Translations under genes and position numbers: made by a program | Shown: in pieces, positions 24,951-33,283 of the stretch | How the letters are laid out: each line of letters opens with the position of its first letter | How positions within the stretch are numbered: position 1 is the stretch's first letter | Notes under the pieces: model-generated | Told to the model about the DNA's origin: nothing | Databases searched by the model: none | Seen by the model: only the letters and a program-made list of their open reading frames with translations | DNA from: Treponema sp. | GTDB lineage: Bacteria; Spirochaetota; Spirochaetia; Treponematales; Treponemataceae | Assembly (NCBI GenBank): GCA_016294035.1 | Contig: JAEDCT010000012.1 | Span: forward strand, 12,739-76,738 | Reading direction: 5' to 3' | Length of the DNA: 64,000 nt

Positions 24951-25704
24951 TGGAAGCGAAATTATTCGCGTAGAAAACATAAAAAAATCTTTTGGTTTAC
25001 TTGAAGTGTTGAAGGATATTTCCTTTTCAGTTAATCAGGGTGAAGTACTGGGAATTATTGGACCGTCAGGATCCGGCAAGTCAACTTTGCTTCGATGTAT
25101 TTGCCAGCTTGAAACAGTCAGTGATGGATCAATTTCGGTTTGCTCTGTGCCAATGGTTAAGAACGGCGTGTATTCTTCAAAGGAGCAGCTTTCCAAAATC
25201 AGACTTGATATTGGACTTGTTTTTCAGAATTTCAATCTGTTTCCTCATTTTTCTGTTTTAAGAAATATAACTGAAGCCCAGAGGCTTGTTCTTGGCCGCT
25301 CAAAAAAAGAGGCTGAGGAAATAGCCATGGATCTTCTTGAAAAAATGAGTCTTTCATCAAAGGCTCTTTCATATCCTTGTGAGTTGTCTGGTGGTCAGCA
25401 GCAGCGTGTTTCAATTGCCAGAGCCCTTGCCTTGAATCCGCGTGTTTTGTTTTTTGATGAGCCCACTTCTGCTTTGGATCCTGAGCTTACCGGAGAAATT
25501 CTTCAGGTAATAAAAGACCTTGCAAATCAGAAAATGACAATGGTTGTTGTTACTCATGAGATGGCTTTTGCACGTGACATCAGCAATCATCTTATTTTCA
25601 TGGACGGGGGTGTTATTGTTGAGCAGGGAAATCCAACGGAACTTATGAATAATCCTAAAGAAGAAAGAACAATCCAGTTTCTTAAAAGGTTCAATGAAAA
25701 ATGA
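24934..25704 (+). CDS. Amino-acid ABC transporter ATP-binding protein
   Basis: GlnQ/HisP-type ATPase driving the importer. Walker A GPSGSGKST (about residue 45), Q-loop VFQNFNLFPH, signature LSGGQQQRVSIARAL, Walker B VLFFDEPTSALDP, H-loop VVTHEM. I prefer TTG 24934 as start: GGAG lies 7 nt upstream inside the permease gene and it gives about 256 aa, the family length. The upstream frame to 24883 has no such signal. It overlaps the Nudix gene by 4 bp. Confidence 0.94.
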   Translation: MPTTNNGSEIIRVENIKKSFGLLEVLKDISFSVNQGEVLGIIGPSGSGKSTLLRCICQLETVSDGSISVCSVPMVKNGVYSSKEQLSKIRLDIGLVFQNFNLFPHFSVLRNITEAQRLVLGRSKKEAEEIAMDLLEKMSLSSKALSYPCELSGGQQQRVSIARALALNPRVLFFDEPTSALDPELTGEILQVIKDLANQKMTMVVVTHEMAFARDISNHLIFMDGGVIVEQGNPTELMNNPKEERTIQFLKRFNEK

Positions 25705-26243
25705 AAGACAACAAATTTAATTTCTGTCCTGACTGTGGATCAAGAAATGTGTCCACATTGATGAATGGTAGAAAATGGCTTTGCAATGATTGTGGATTTG
25801 ATTTGTACAATAATGTGGCAAGTGCTGTAGGAGTAATTCTTGAGAATGCCGAGGGAAAAATTTTGCTTGAAACTCGTGCCAAGGAACCACGAAAAGGATT
25901 TCTTGCTTTTCCGGGAGGTTTTTGTGACCCTGACGAAACTGCTGAGGAAGCCTGCGCCAGGGAATGTTTTGAGGAAATTGGTATTCATCCAGCTGACATA
26001 AAATTTCTATGTTCCTTTCCCAATACCTACGAGTACAAGAATGTTGTTTATAAAACATGTGATTTGTTTTTTTCTGCAAAAATTCCTGAAGGTGCACAAT
26101 TTAATCCGCAGGAATCAGAGGTTCAGTCATATTCATTTGTAAGTGCATCAACAAAAGAAGAAATTGAAAAGATTCCTCTTGCCTTTGATTCGGCCAGAAA
26201 GACATTGCTGAAGCGACTTGAAATTCTTGAACATGGAGAATAA
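25701..26243 (+). CDS. Nudix hydrolase with N-terminal zinc ribbon
   Basis: Hydrolyses a nucleoside diphosphate linked to another group. Two CxxC pairs near residues 9-33 (CPDCGSRN and CNDCGFD) form a zinc ribbon. The Nudix box GGFCDPDETAEEACARECFE followed by EIGI fits G-x5-E-x7-RE-U-x-EE-x-G-U. A zinc ribbon plus Nudix recalls NudC-type enzymes, but at 180 aa the NudC N-domain is absent. It is translationally coupled to the ABC ATPase gene by a 4-bp overlap. Substrate unknown. Confidence 0.85.
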   Translation: MKDNKFNFCPDCGSRNVSTLMNGRKWLCNDCGFDLYNNVASAVGVILENAEGKILLETRAKEPRKGFLAFPGGFCDPDETAEEACARECFEEIGIHPADIKFLCSFPNTYEYKNVVYKTCDLFFSAKIPEGAQFNPQESEVQSYSFVSASTKEEIEKIPLAFDSARKTLLKRLEILEHGE

Positions 26244-26246
26244 AAG

Positions 26247-26534
26247 ATGATACCAGAGTTGATTGCCTGTTTTTCAGGAATACTATTGTTTGTTGTGGAA
26301 TGTGTTTTTTACGGCGTGAAAATTTCCCGTGAGAAAAGAAGGTATGTTGAGAATTCAATGGATATTCCAGCTCCTGCATTTTCATTCAAGGGTTCTGTTG
26401 TTCTTTGCGCAGCTGCTGAACTTTTGCCCATATTGGTTCCTCTCCAGCTGTATGTAATTGTAATAGTTTGTATCTGCGGAATTTTTGGAATGAGCATTGT
26501 TTGCCGCGAGAGATTGAATCAACTTGTGAACTAG
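26247..26534 (+). CDS. Small membrane protein of unknown function
   Basis: 95 aa with two hydrophobic segments (LIACFSGILLFVVECVFYGV and the region LLPILVPLQLYVIVIVCICG) around a basic loop KISREKRRY. No family recognised. It begins 3 bp after the Nudix gene, so it is the last gene of the permease operon. It converges with the next gene with only 5 bp between stops. Confidence 0.65.
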   Translation: MIPELIACFSGILLFVVECVFYGVKISREKRRYVENSMDIPAPAFSFKGSVVLCAAAELLPILVPLQLYVIVIVCICGIFGMSIVCRERLNQLVN

Positions 26535-26539
26535 CAGTT

Positions 26540-27295
26540 TTACCAGAGACCGTATATTGAATCTACTTCTGCTGTTCGTTTGTATTCATCATCATAAACG
26601 CACAGTGCCGGAAGAATTCTGGTTTCCCTTGCTGCATTTTTTACAGCCTTTATCATTACCATGTTTGGTTCCCTGTTTCTTGAAGGCTGAACAAACTGAA
26701 TTTCTTTTGGCTCAAGACAGTATTTCTTTAACGAGTCAAAAATTTCGGAAAGCCTCTGAGGCTTGTGAATCATGCAGAATTTTCCCTTAGATTTCAAAAG
26801 ATCTGATGCGCATCTGCAAACGTCGTCCAGTGTGCACAAAATTTCGTGTCTTGCAATTGATTTTGCATCATCCTTGTTGTGTGTCCCTGAGTCAGTTTTT
26901 ATGTACGGTGGATTTGAAGTAACCAGATCGTAAGTATTTTTTTTCAGAAATGCAAATGGATTTTTGATGTCTCCCTTGTGGATTTTGATTCTTTCCTGAA
27001 GGTTATTCAGGCAAACGCTTCTTTGTGCAGCTTCGGCCTGTTCATTCTGAATTTCCAGGGCATCAATTTTTGCTTCGGAATTAAGATACGAAAAAAGCAA
27101 CGGAATTATTCCTGTCCCAGTGCCAAGATCAGCCATGCGGATTTTACCCTTACTTCTGGCAAAGTGAGCAAGCAATACAGCATCAATTCCAAAACAGAAT
27201 TTTTCCTTGTCTTGTATTACCTTAATCTTGCTTTTTGGAAATTCTTCGATATCCTCTGACATTTTAGTGGTCTTGTTGGACTGGATTTGGATCAT
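26540..27295 (-). CDS. tRNA1(Val) adenine-N6-methyltransferase-like protein (YfiC/TrmN6 family)
   Basis: SAM-dependent N6-adenine methyltransferase. Seen: IKVIQDKEKFCFGIDAVLLA, a hallmark of the YfiC family; the SAM site MADLGTGTGIIPLLFSYL; and the catalytic NPPY in LVTSNPPYIKTDSG. The C-terminal region KPQRLSEIF...CLEPKEIQFVQPS is also typical. 251 aa matches. The ATG at 27295 has a weak ribosome-binding site; ATG at 27262 is a possible internal start. Target A37 of a valine tRNA is inferred from the family. Confidence 0.8.
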   Translation of the reverse strand: MIQIQSNKTTKMSEDIEEFPKSKIKVIQDKEKFCFGIDAVLLAHFARSKGKIRMADLGTGTGIIPLLFSYLNSEAKIDALEIQNEQAEAAQRSVCLNNLQERIKIHKGDIKNPFAFLKKNTYDLVTSNPPYIKTDSGTHNKDDAKSIARHEILCTLDDVCRCASDLLKSKGKFCMIHKPQRLSEIFDSLKKYCLEPKEIQFVQPSRNREPNMVMIKAVKNAARETRILPALCVYDDEYKRTAEVDSIYGLW

Positions 27296-27318
27296 ACGCT
27301 AAAGTTGAAAAATCACTG

Positions 27319-27360
27319 AAAAAAAAGGAAACGCACGAACCATAGATTTCAGGCGTTTCC
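27319..27360 (-). terminator. Rho-independent terminator after ychF
   Basis: On the minus strand GGAAACGC (27360-27353) pairs with GCGTTTCC (27334-27327) and is followed by eight T residues. It lies 16 bp after the ychF stop. Confidence 0.8.
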
Positions 27361-27376
27361 TGTGAACTAAAAATTA

Positions 27377-28507
27377 TTAAACATTAAACTTGAAAAAGAG
27401 AACGTCTCCGTCCTGGACTACGTATTCCTTTCCTTCCTGCCTGTATTTTCCTGCAGCCTTGATTGCAGCTTCAGACTTATATTGGCGAAGGTCGTCAACT
27501 GTATATGCCTCAGCTTTGATGAATCCCTTTTCAAAGTCAGTGTGAATAACACCTGCTGCCTGTGGAGCCTTGTCGCCAGCGTGGATTGTCCATGCACGGC
27601 ATTCATCTTCTCCGCCTGTAAAGAATGTGCGGAGTCCCATCAGGTGATATACTGTTCTTGCAAGAACAGAAAGTCCAGATTCCTTGAGTCCTACGGAATC
27701 CATGAATTCTTTTCTGTCATTCTCATCTGTAATGTCTGAAAGGTCTGATTCAAATTTTCCGCATATTACGATTACTTCTGATTTTTGTTCAGCAGCAATT
27801 TTCTTTACGGTCTCAACGTAGGCATTTGTTCCTGCATCAATTGTGTCTTCGTCAATGTTACAAACATAAACCTGTGGCTTGATAGTCAAAAGGTGAAGCT
27901 CATGAACGGCAGCTTTTTCTTCGTCCGTTAAGTCTGCCATGCGGGCGCATTTTCCTTCTGTGATAAGTGGTTTGATTTTTTCAACGGCACTGAAATATGG
28001 AGCAAGTCTTTTTTCTTCGTCCTTTCCAAGGGCACGAATCTGCTTTGTGATTTTTTCTGCATGCTTGTTGATTGTATCAAGGTCTGCCTGAGCAAGTTCA
28101 AAGTCAATTGTAAGAATGTCACTTTCTGGATCAATTGGAGCATCTGTCTTTGCATCATCGCGAACATGCTGAATATCCGGATTGTCAAAACATCTTACTA
28201 CATGTGCAATAACTGCAGTTTCCCTGATGTTTGCAAGGAATTTGTTTCCGAGTCCCTCTCCGTTTGATGCGCCCTTAATGAGTCCTGCAATGTCAACGAA
28301 ATCAACTGTTGCCGGAATCTTCTTCTTTGGGTTGAAAATGCTTGCCATGAAATCCAGTCTTTCATCAGGGAGATCAACAATTCCAACGTTTGGATCAATT
28401 GTACAGAATGGATAGTTTGCAGCTTCTGCCGGAGCTTTTGTAAGTGCACTGAAGATTGTGGATTTTCCTACGTTAGGAAGTCCAACGATACCACATGTTA
28501 ATTTCAT
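27377..28507 (-). CDS. ychF: Redox-regulated ribosome-associated ATPase YchF
   Basis: Obg-family P-loop protein that prefers ATP and binds the ribosome. Seen: G1 GLPNVGKST (residues 8-16), the switch region NYPFCTIDPNVGIVDLPDER, G3 DIAGLIKGAS, the Obg-like glycine region GEGLGNKFLANIRE, and a C-terminal TGS domain (FFTGGEDECRAWTI, HTDFEKGFIKAEA). The nucleotide-specificity motif reads CNIDE rather than NKxD, as in YchF proteins. 376 aa is slightly longer than E. coli's 363. Strong terminator follows. Confidence 0.95.
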   Translation of the reverse strand: MKLTCGIVGLPNVGKSTIFSALTKAPAEAANYPFCTIDPNVGIVDLPDERLDFMASIFNPKKKIPATVDFVDIAGLIKGASNGEGLGNKFLANIRETAVIAHVVRCFDNPDIQHVRDDAKTDAPIDPESDILTIDFELAQADLDTINKHAEKITKQIRALGKDEEKRLAPYFSAVEKIKPLITEGKCARMADLTDEEKAAVHELHLLTIKPQVYVCNIDEDTIDAGTNAYVETVKKIAAEQKSEVIVICGKFESDLSDITDENDRKEFMDSVGLKESGLSVLARTVYHLMGLRTFFTGGEDECRAWTIHAGDKAPQAAGVIHTDFEKGFIKAEAYTVDDLRQYKSEAAIKAAGKYRQEGKEYVVQDGDVLFFKFNV

Positions 28508-28638
28508 CTGATTCCTCGAAATATTTTTAAGTGATGCGATAAAAGGCCTTATGCTGAATTGACCAATACCTAGCGTTTCTAACTATAGTTTATTTGAGGC
28601 AAAAATACAATGTAATTGAAGAATGTCTGATTTTCGTT

Positions 28639-29490
28639 TTATTGAAACCAGAATGGAAATATGGTTCTTAGTTCTGCTGCAACTCCGTCATCATTATTTG
28701 ACTTTTCTGTGATGCGGTCTGCTGATTTCCTGCATTCTTCCGTAGCATTGGCAACTGCGATTCCAAGTCCTGCTGAGCGAAGCATTTCAATGTCGTTTGC
28801 TGCGTCTCCAAAGGCTATGGCTTCTTCCGGTTTTATTTTCATCAGGCTGCAGAATTTTTCCATGCCGCGGTGTTTCCCGGAATTAATATTTGATATTTCT
28901 ATCATGTGTTTTTCGCTGTGGGTTATGTATGTTTCCGGAAACTGAAATCTGGTTTTAGCCTCAAGTTCCGAAGATTTATCCGGATGCACGAGAATAACAA
29001 AGGACTCAATGTCTTTTCTGTTGTCAAGAATAAATCTTCTCATGTCATCAACAGGTTTTCTTGTTGTCCTTACATATTTGATTCTGAAGTCATTGCATCC
29101 CCTTATGAGTGACGGATCATCAAAGAATGGTCTTTGTGTGTATCCCTGTCCGTTTATGAACACTTCCACAAAGGCTCCCAGTTTTTCTGTGTAATCTGCC
29201 AGGTGTTCAATTGTTGATCCAGGTATGCATGATTTGTCCAGTGCTGTTTTTGCATGATAGTCGTTTATGCATGCTCCGTTACTTGTTATGACATATTTTA
29301 GTCCGCGGATTTCTGAAAGACATTCTGGAAGCGAAAAGAATGCCCTGCCGGATGAAGGAACAAATTCAATTCCGTGAGAAATGATTGTCTGTATTGTTGT
29401 CCGTGTATAATCTGAAATTGTTCCCTCTGCATTCAGGAGAGTCTTGTCCAGATCTGAAAAAATACACTTGTACTTTGTGAGCACTTCCAT
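28639..29490 (-). CDS. Cof-type HAD superfamily phosphatase
   Basis: Haloacid-dehalogenase hydrolase of the Cof subfamily (C2B cap), usually dephosphorylating sugar phosphates or cofactors in the cytoplasm. Motif I is FSDLDKTLL (nucleophile D and D+2), motif II VPSSGRAFF, motif III lysine in SGKHRGMEKF, motif IV GDAANDIEMLRSAG. ATG 29490 puts motif I at the usual distance from the start; in-frame TTG codons at 29508 and 29526 are alternatives. It is divergent from alaS. Confidence 0.85.
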   Translation of the reverse strand: MEVLTKYKCIFSDLDKTLLNAEGTISDYTRTTIQTIISHGIEFVPSSGRAFFSLPECLSEIRGLKYVITSNGACINDYHAKTALDKSCIPGSTIEHLADYTEKLGAFVEVFINGQGYTQRPFFDDPSLIRGCNDFRIKYVRTTRKPVDDMRRFILDNRKDIESFVILVHPDKSSELEAKTRFQFPETYITHSEKHMIEISNINSGKHRGMEKFCSLMKIKPEEAIAFGDAANDIEMLRSAGLGIAVANATEECRKSADRITEKSNNDDGVAAELRTIFPFWFQ

Positions 29491-29576
29491 GAAATCTAGT
29501 TTAGCCAAATTGACTTCTTTTCTCAATCATAGCCTGGTGAATATCAGGTGCGAAATTATCACTTCACTGGCATTTG

Positions 29577-29605
29577 TTGAATTTATTCACTGTTTCATCT
29601 ATAAT
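29577..29605 (+). promoter_or_regulatory. Sigma70 promoter of alaS, leaderless
   Basis: TTGAAT (29577-29582), a 17-nt spacer and TATAAT (29600-29605). The alaS ATG is 8 nt after the -10 box, so the mRNA should start within about 2 nt of the initiation codon; no Shine-Dalgarno sequence exists. Confidence 0.65.
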
Positions 29606-29613
29606 ATAATATT

Positions 29614-31431
29614 ATGACAGCTAACGAATTACGTTCAAAATACATTGATTTTTTTAAATCAAAGAATCATGCAGAAATTTCAGGACAGTCTCTTATTCCT
29701 GAAAATGATCCATCAGTTTTGTTCACTACAGCTGGTATGCATCCGCTTGTTCCATATTTGCTTGGTGAAAAGCATCCTGCAGGAACACGTCTTACAGACT
29801 ATCAGAAATGCGTCCGCACTGGAGACATTGACGAAGTAGGTGATCCAAGTCATCTTACATGTTTTGAAATGCTTGGAAACTGGTCCCTCGGTGACTATTT
29901 CAAGAAAGAATCAATTTCATTCTCATACGAATTCCTTACAAGCAAGGACTGGCTTGCACTTGATCCAAGAAAGATTTCAGTAACTGTTTTTGCAGGGGAT
30001 GAAAATGCTCCTCGTGATGAAGAAGCAGCAACTTACTGGAAGGAAGTTGGTATGCCGGAAGACAAGATTGCATACCTTCCTGCAAGCGACAACTGGTGGG
30101 CAGCAGGTCCAACAGGTCCTTGTGGTCCTGACACAGAAATTTTCTACTGGGTTGGAGAAGGACTTCCACCACAGGGTTCAAACAAGGGAACTGACAGTGC
30201 CAACTGGATGGAAATCTGGAACAATGTTTTCATGCAGTTTGAACGCAAGGACGAAAAGACACTCATTCCTCTTCCAAAACAGAACGTAGACACAGGCATG
30301 GGTCTTGAACGCACAAACTGTATTCTTCAGGGAAAGACTTCCGTTTACCTAACAGAAGTTTTCCAGCCAATCATTGCTGTTATTGAAAAACTTGCAAACT
30401 ATAAATATGGTACAGATGAAGTAAAGGACCGCAGTGTTCGCATTATTGCAGACCACAGCCGTTCTTCTGTATTTATCCTCGGTGACCAGAAGGGTGTAAG
30501 CCCGTCTAACCTTGGTGCTGGATACGTTCTTCGTCGTCTTATCCGCCGTGCAGTCCGCGAAGGAATGAAACTTGGAATTGACAAGGCTTTCCTTGCAGAA
30601 ATTGCAGATGCAGTAATTGCAAACTTCAAGTGTGCATATCCTGAGCTTGAACAGAATGCACAGAAGGTAAAATCAGAACTTACACAGGAAGAAGCAAAGT
30701 TCCGCGATGCCCTCAAGAACGGCGAAAAGGAATTCCAGAAAATGCTTCCAAACCTCATGAAGAATCCAAAGAAGGAAGTCAGCGGAAAGGTTGCATTCCG
30801 TCTTTTTGATACATTCGGATTCCCCCTTGAGCTTACAATGGAACTTGCTGCTGAAAACGGATTCACAGTTGACACAGAAGGATTCAAGGAAGCTGAACGC
30901 AAGCACAAGGAAGCTTCAAAATCCCTTGATGCAGGTGCCGCAAAGGGAGGACTTGCAGAACAGTCTGATGTTACGACAAAGTACCATACAGCAACTCACC
31001 TTCTTCAGCAGGCACTCATCAATGTTCTTGGTGAGCAGGTTGCACAGAAGGGTTCAAACATAAACAACGAGCGCATGAGGTTTGACTTTACTTTTGAACG
31101 CCCAATGACAAAGGAAGAAATCCAGCAGGTTCAGGACATGGTCAACGAACAGATCAAGGCTGATCTTCCTGTTACAATGGAAATCATGAGTCTTGATAAG
31201 GCAAAGGCAGAAGGAGCCCGCGCATTGTTCACAAACAAGTATGGTGAAGACGTAAAGGTTTATACAATCGGAACTAAGGACAAGTGGTTCAGCAAGGAAG
31301 TTTGCGGTGGCCCACATGTTCAGCATACAGCACAGATCGGTGACTTCAAGATTGAAAAGGAACAGTCATCTTCTGCAGGTGTACGTCGTATCCGCGCTAC
31401 AATCAGCGGTGGGCTTCCACTGGACAAGTAA
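29614..31431 (+). CDS. alaS: Alanyl-tRNA synthetase, short spirochaete type
   Basis: Class II synthetase charging tRNA-Ala. The aminoacylation domain has motif 1/2 (FTTAGMHPLVPYLLGEKHPA, and CVRTGDIDEVGDPSHLTCFE) and motif 3 near GAGYVLRRLIRRA. The editing domain has HxxxH in YHTATHLLQQAL and the CxxxH in CGGPHVQH, so mischarged Ser/Gly-tRNA can be cleared. At 605 aa it ends after the editing domain and lacks the C-terminal DHHA1/C-Ala domain of the roughly 875-aa enzymes, as I recall for other spirochaetes. Leaderless promoter. Confidence 0.96.
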   Translation: MTANELRSKYIDFFKSKNHAEISGQSLIPENDPSVLFTTAGMHPLVPYLLGEKHPAGTRLTDYQKCVRTGDIDEVGDPSHLTCFEMLGNWSLGDYFKKESISFSYEFLTSKDWLALDPRKISVTVFAGDENAPRDEEAATYWKEVGMPEDKIAYLPASDNWWAAGPTGPCGPDTEIFYWVGEGLPPQGSNKGTDSANWMEIWNNVFMQFERKDEKTLIPLPKQNVDTGMGLERTNCILQGKTSVYLTEVFQPIIAVIEKLANYKYGTDEVKDRSVRIIADHSRSSVFILGDQKGVSPSNLGAGYVLRRLIRRAVREGMKLGIDKAFLAEIADAVIANFKCAYPELEQNAQKVKSELTQEEAKFRDALKNGEKEFQKMLPNLMKNPKKEVSGKVAFRLFDTFGFPLELTMELAAENGFTVDTEGFKEAERKHKEASKSLDAGAAKGGLAEQSDVTTKYHTATHLLQQALINVLGEQVAQKGSNINNERMRFDFTFERPMTKEEIQQVQDMVNEQIKADLPVTMEIMSLDKAKAEGARALFTNKYGEDVKVYTIGTKDKWFSKEVCGGPHVQHTAQIGDFKIEKEQSSSAGVRRIRATISGGLPLDK

Positions 31432-31530
31432 AAGTGCATAAGTAACAGGTAGTATGTAACTTTTTAATGTTTTAGGTTTTAATATTTAATAAGAAATTGC
31501 TTTTATCTACTTACTTAATGGGGTTTCTAA

Positions 31531-31687
31531 CAGGAGTGTAAGATAAAACCGCTAAAATAGCGCGGCTTTATCTTACCTGAAGTTTGCGTTGCAAACTTAT
31601 TATTGAACTGCTGTTCCTCATTACATTACGGAACAGCGTAAAAAGTCAATCGATTGTTGAAACAATCTTCTTGATTTTTTATAGGAG
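31531..31687 (+). ncRNA. Four-hairpin structured 5' leader, copy L1
   Basis: Begins CAGGAGTGTAA and ends in the ribosome-binding site of the next gene. H1: GTAAGATAAA/TTTATCTTAC (31538-31576) with an inner CGCTA-AAA-TAGCG. H2: AAGTTTGC-GTT-GCAAACTT (31580-31598). H3: GCTGTTCC/GGAACAGC (31610-31637) around a 12-nt loop. H4: AAAAAGTCAA/TTGATTTTTT (31640-31680) with an inner GATTGT-TGAA-ACAATC. The second copy (39522-39682, minus) has the same order with compensatory base changes. It could be a cis-regulatory RNA or a BOX-like mobile repeat. Confidence 0.7.
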
Positions 31688-31693
31688 AAAAAA

Positions 31694-32770
31694 ATGAAAA
31701 AGATTATTTCTAAAGTGGTTATTACGGCAGTTCTTGCAGCATCTGTTTTTGCACAGAATGATTTGCAGCCACTTGCCATTGTAAAACTTAATAAACCAGA
31801 AACAATTACAGTAAGCATGCTTAAGTCATATTCAAGCTACTATCAGAAGCAGCTTAGACTTGAGACTCTTTCTCTTGATCAGAAAAAACAGCTTCTTGAT
31901 AAGTATATCAGGGAAAAGCTTGTGCTTCAGGCAGCTGCAAAGGAAGGCATTTCCGTAACTGATACACAAGTAAATGAAGCTTTTATCAACACATTCCGCC
32001 AGCAGATTGGTCAGAATGTAACAGAGGCTCAGCTTTCTGATGTGATAAAGAAGCAGACTGGAAAAACTCTGGATGATTACATTAAAGCCGTAACCGGCAT
32101 GTCAACAGTTGATTTCAAGAAACAGCTTAAGAATCAGATTATCATTCAACAGTATGTCTATGCAAAGAATCAGGATAAGATCAAGAATGCAGAAGTATCA
32201 AATGAAGATATTTCAAAGGCTTATGAAATGAACAAGACAAAGTTTGCCATGAATGACACAATGAAGCTTTTCCTTGTCATGGTTCCAAAGGGTAGTGATG
32301 AATCTGCTTCAAAGAAACTGGCCGAAGACTTGCGTTCAAAATATGTGGCAGATAAGAAGAATCTTACTGCAATTGCAAACACTCCAGAGAACGGAAAGAC
32401 ATATCGTGCAGGTGAAATGATGCTGGAAAAGTCAGCTGATCAGGCTAAGGTTCTTGGATGGTCTGCAGATAAAATCAATGAGCTTTTTGGAAAGGCAGAA
32501 GGATTTACAAGTGAATTGAACACAACTGAATCAGACTATCAGTTCTATTCAGTTGAAAAGAAATTCCCATCAAAGATTCTTGGACTCAATGATGTTATTC
32601 CAGGATCAAATTCTACTGTACGCGAAGTTCTCAAGCAGAATCTCACGGCACAGAAACAGTCACAGCTTTTTTCTTCTGCAGCAACTGACATGGTTAAGTC
32701 ACTGGATAATGCCACAAATGTTGACAGAAAGAAAACGGGTGAAGCTTTGGATAAGGCATTGAGCTGGTAA
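31694..32770 (+). CDS. SurA/PpiC-like periplasmic protein (Tpn39b type)
   Basis: Secreted folding-factor homologue. A signal peptide (MKKIISKVVITAVLAASVFA) is followed by a SurA-like N-terminal helical domain (LLDKYIREKLVLQAAAKEGI, FRQQIGQNVTEAQLSDVIKK) and a region near residues 195-300 (KLFLVMVPKGSDES through YQFYSVEKKFP) resembling a divergent parvulin domain. Peptidyl-prolyl isomerase activity is uncertain because the parvulin part is poorly conserved. The position after alaS and before nusB matches what I recall for the treponemal basic membrane protein Tpn39b. AGGAG sits directly before the ATG, at the end of the structured leader. Confidence 0.75.
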   Translation: MKKIISKVVITAVLAASVFAQNDLQPLAIVKLNKPETITVSMLKSYSSYYQKQLRLETLSLDQKKQLLDKYIREKLVLQAAAKEGISVTDTQVNEAFINTFRQQIGQNVTEAQLSDVIKKQTGKTLDDYIKAVTGMSTVDFKKQLKNQIIIQQYVYAKNQDKIKNAEVSNEDISKAYEMNKTKFAMNDTMKLFLVMVPKGSDESASKKLAEDLRSKYVADKKNLTAIANTPENGKTYRAGEMMLEKSADQAKVLGWSADKINELFGKAEGFTSELNTTESDYQFYSVEKKFPSKILGLNDVIPGSNSTVREVLKQNLTAQKQSQLFSSAATDMVKSLDNATNVDRKKTGEALDKALSW

Positions 32771-32782
32771 CGGAGAATTATT

Positions 32783-33283
32783 GTGGATGCAGTATATCAG
32801 CAGCAGAGAAGAAACGGAAGAATAATGGCAGTTCAGGGGCTTTATTCCTATGATTTGGGAGAAGGTCGCCTTGAGGATATCTTGAAGTTGGATTGGGCTG
32901 AACAGTCAGAAGAAGAGGCTCTGGATTCAAAGGATTCAGATGAAACTCCTGATGAAGAAGAATCTTCAGCCGTTCCATTTTATACAGAGGAAGCTGCTTC
33001 ATTTGCAAGGATTATTATTTCAGGAACAGTAAATCATCTTGAAGAAATTGATGAGATCATAAAAAAGCATCTTTCAAAAAACTGGGATTTTTCGCGTCTC
33101 AACAAGATTACCCTTGCTATTCTCAGAATCAGTATTTTTGCAATGCTTTATCAGAAAGAAATAGATCCAGTAATCATTATTAATGAAGCCATTTTTGTTT
33201 GTAAGGATTTCTCATCTGATGATTCATATAAATTCATTAATGGAATCCTGGATAGAATCAAAAAAGAGCTTAAGAGTGAATAA
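32783..33283 (+). CDS. nusB: Transcription antitermination factor NusB
   Basis: Binds boxA RNA with NusE to promote rRNA antitermination. All-helical NusB fold: RRNGRIMAVQGLYSYDLGEG at the start, then LNKITLAILRISIFAMLYQK and VIINEAIFVCKDFSSDDSYK, ending FINGILDRIKKEL. Start is GTG. An acidic insert (residues 37-62; EQSEEEALDSKDSDETPDEE) is not part of the usual fold. It overlaps the lipoprotein gene by 8 bp. Confidence 0.92.
   Translation: MDAVYQQQRRNGRIMAVQGLYSYDLGEGRLEDILKLDWAEQSEEEALDSKDSDETPDEEESSAVPFYTEEAASFARIIISGTVNHLEEIDEIIKKHLSKNWDFSRLNKITLAILRISIFAMLYQKEIDPVIIINEAIFVCKDFSSDDSYKFINGILDRIKKELKSE

Noticed and set aside
22555..25921. Possible composite transposon formed by the element copies around the binding-protein gene
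   Set aside because: No transposase and no identical inner and outer ends; the ABC transporter genes look native. Mentioned only as a comparison to test.
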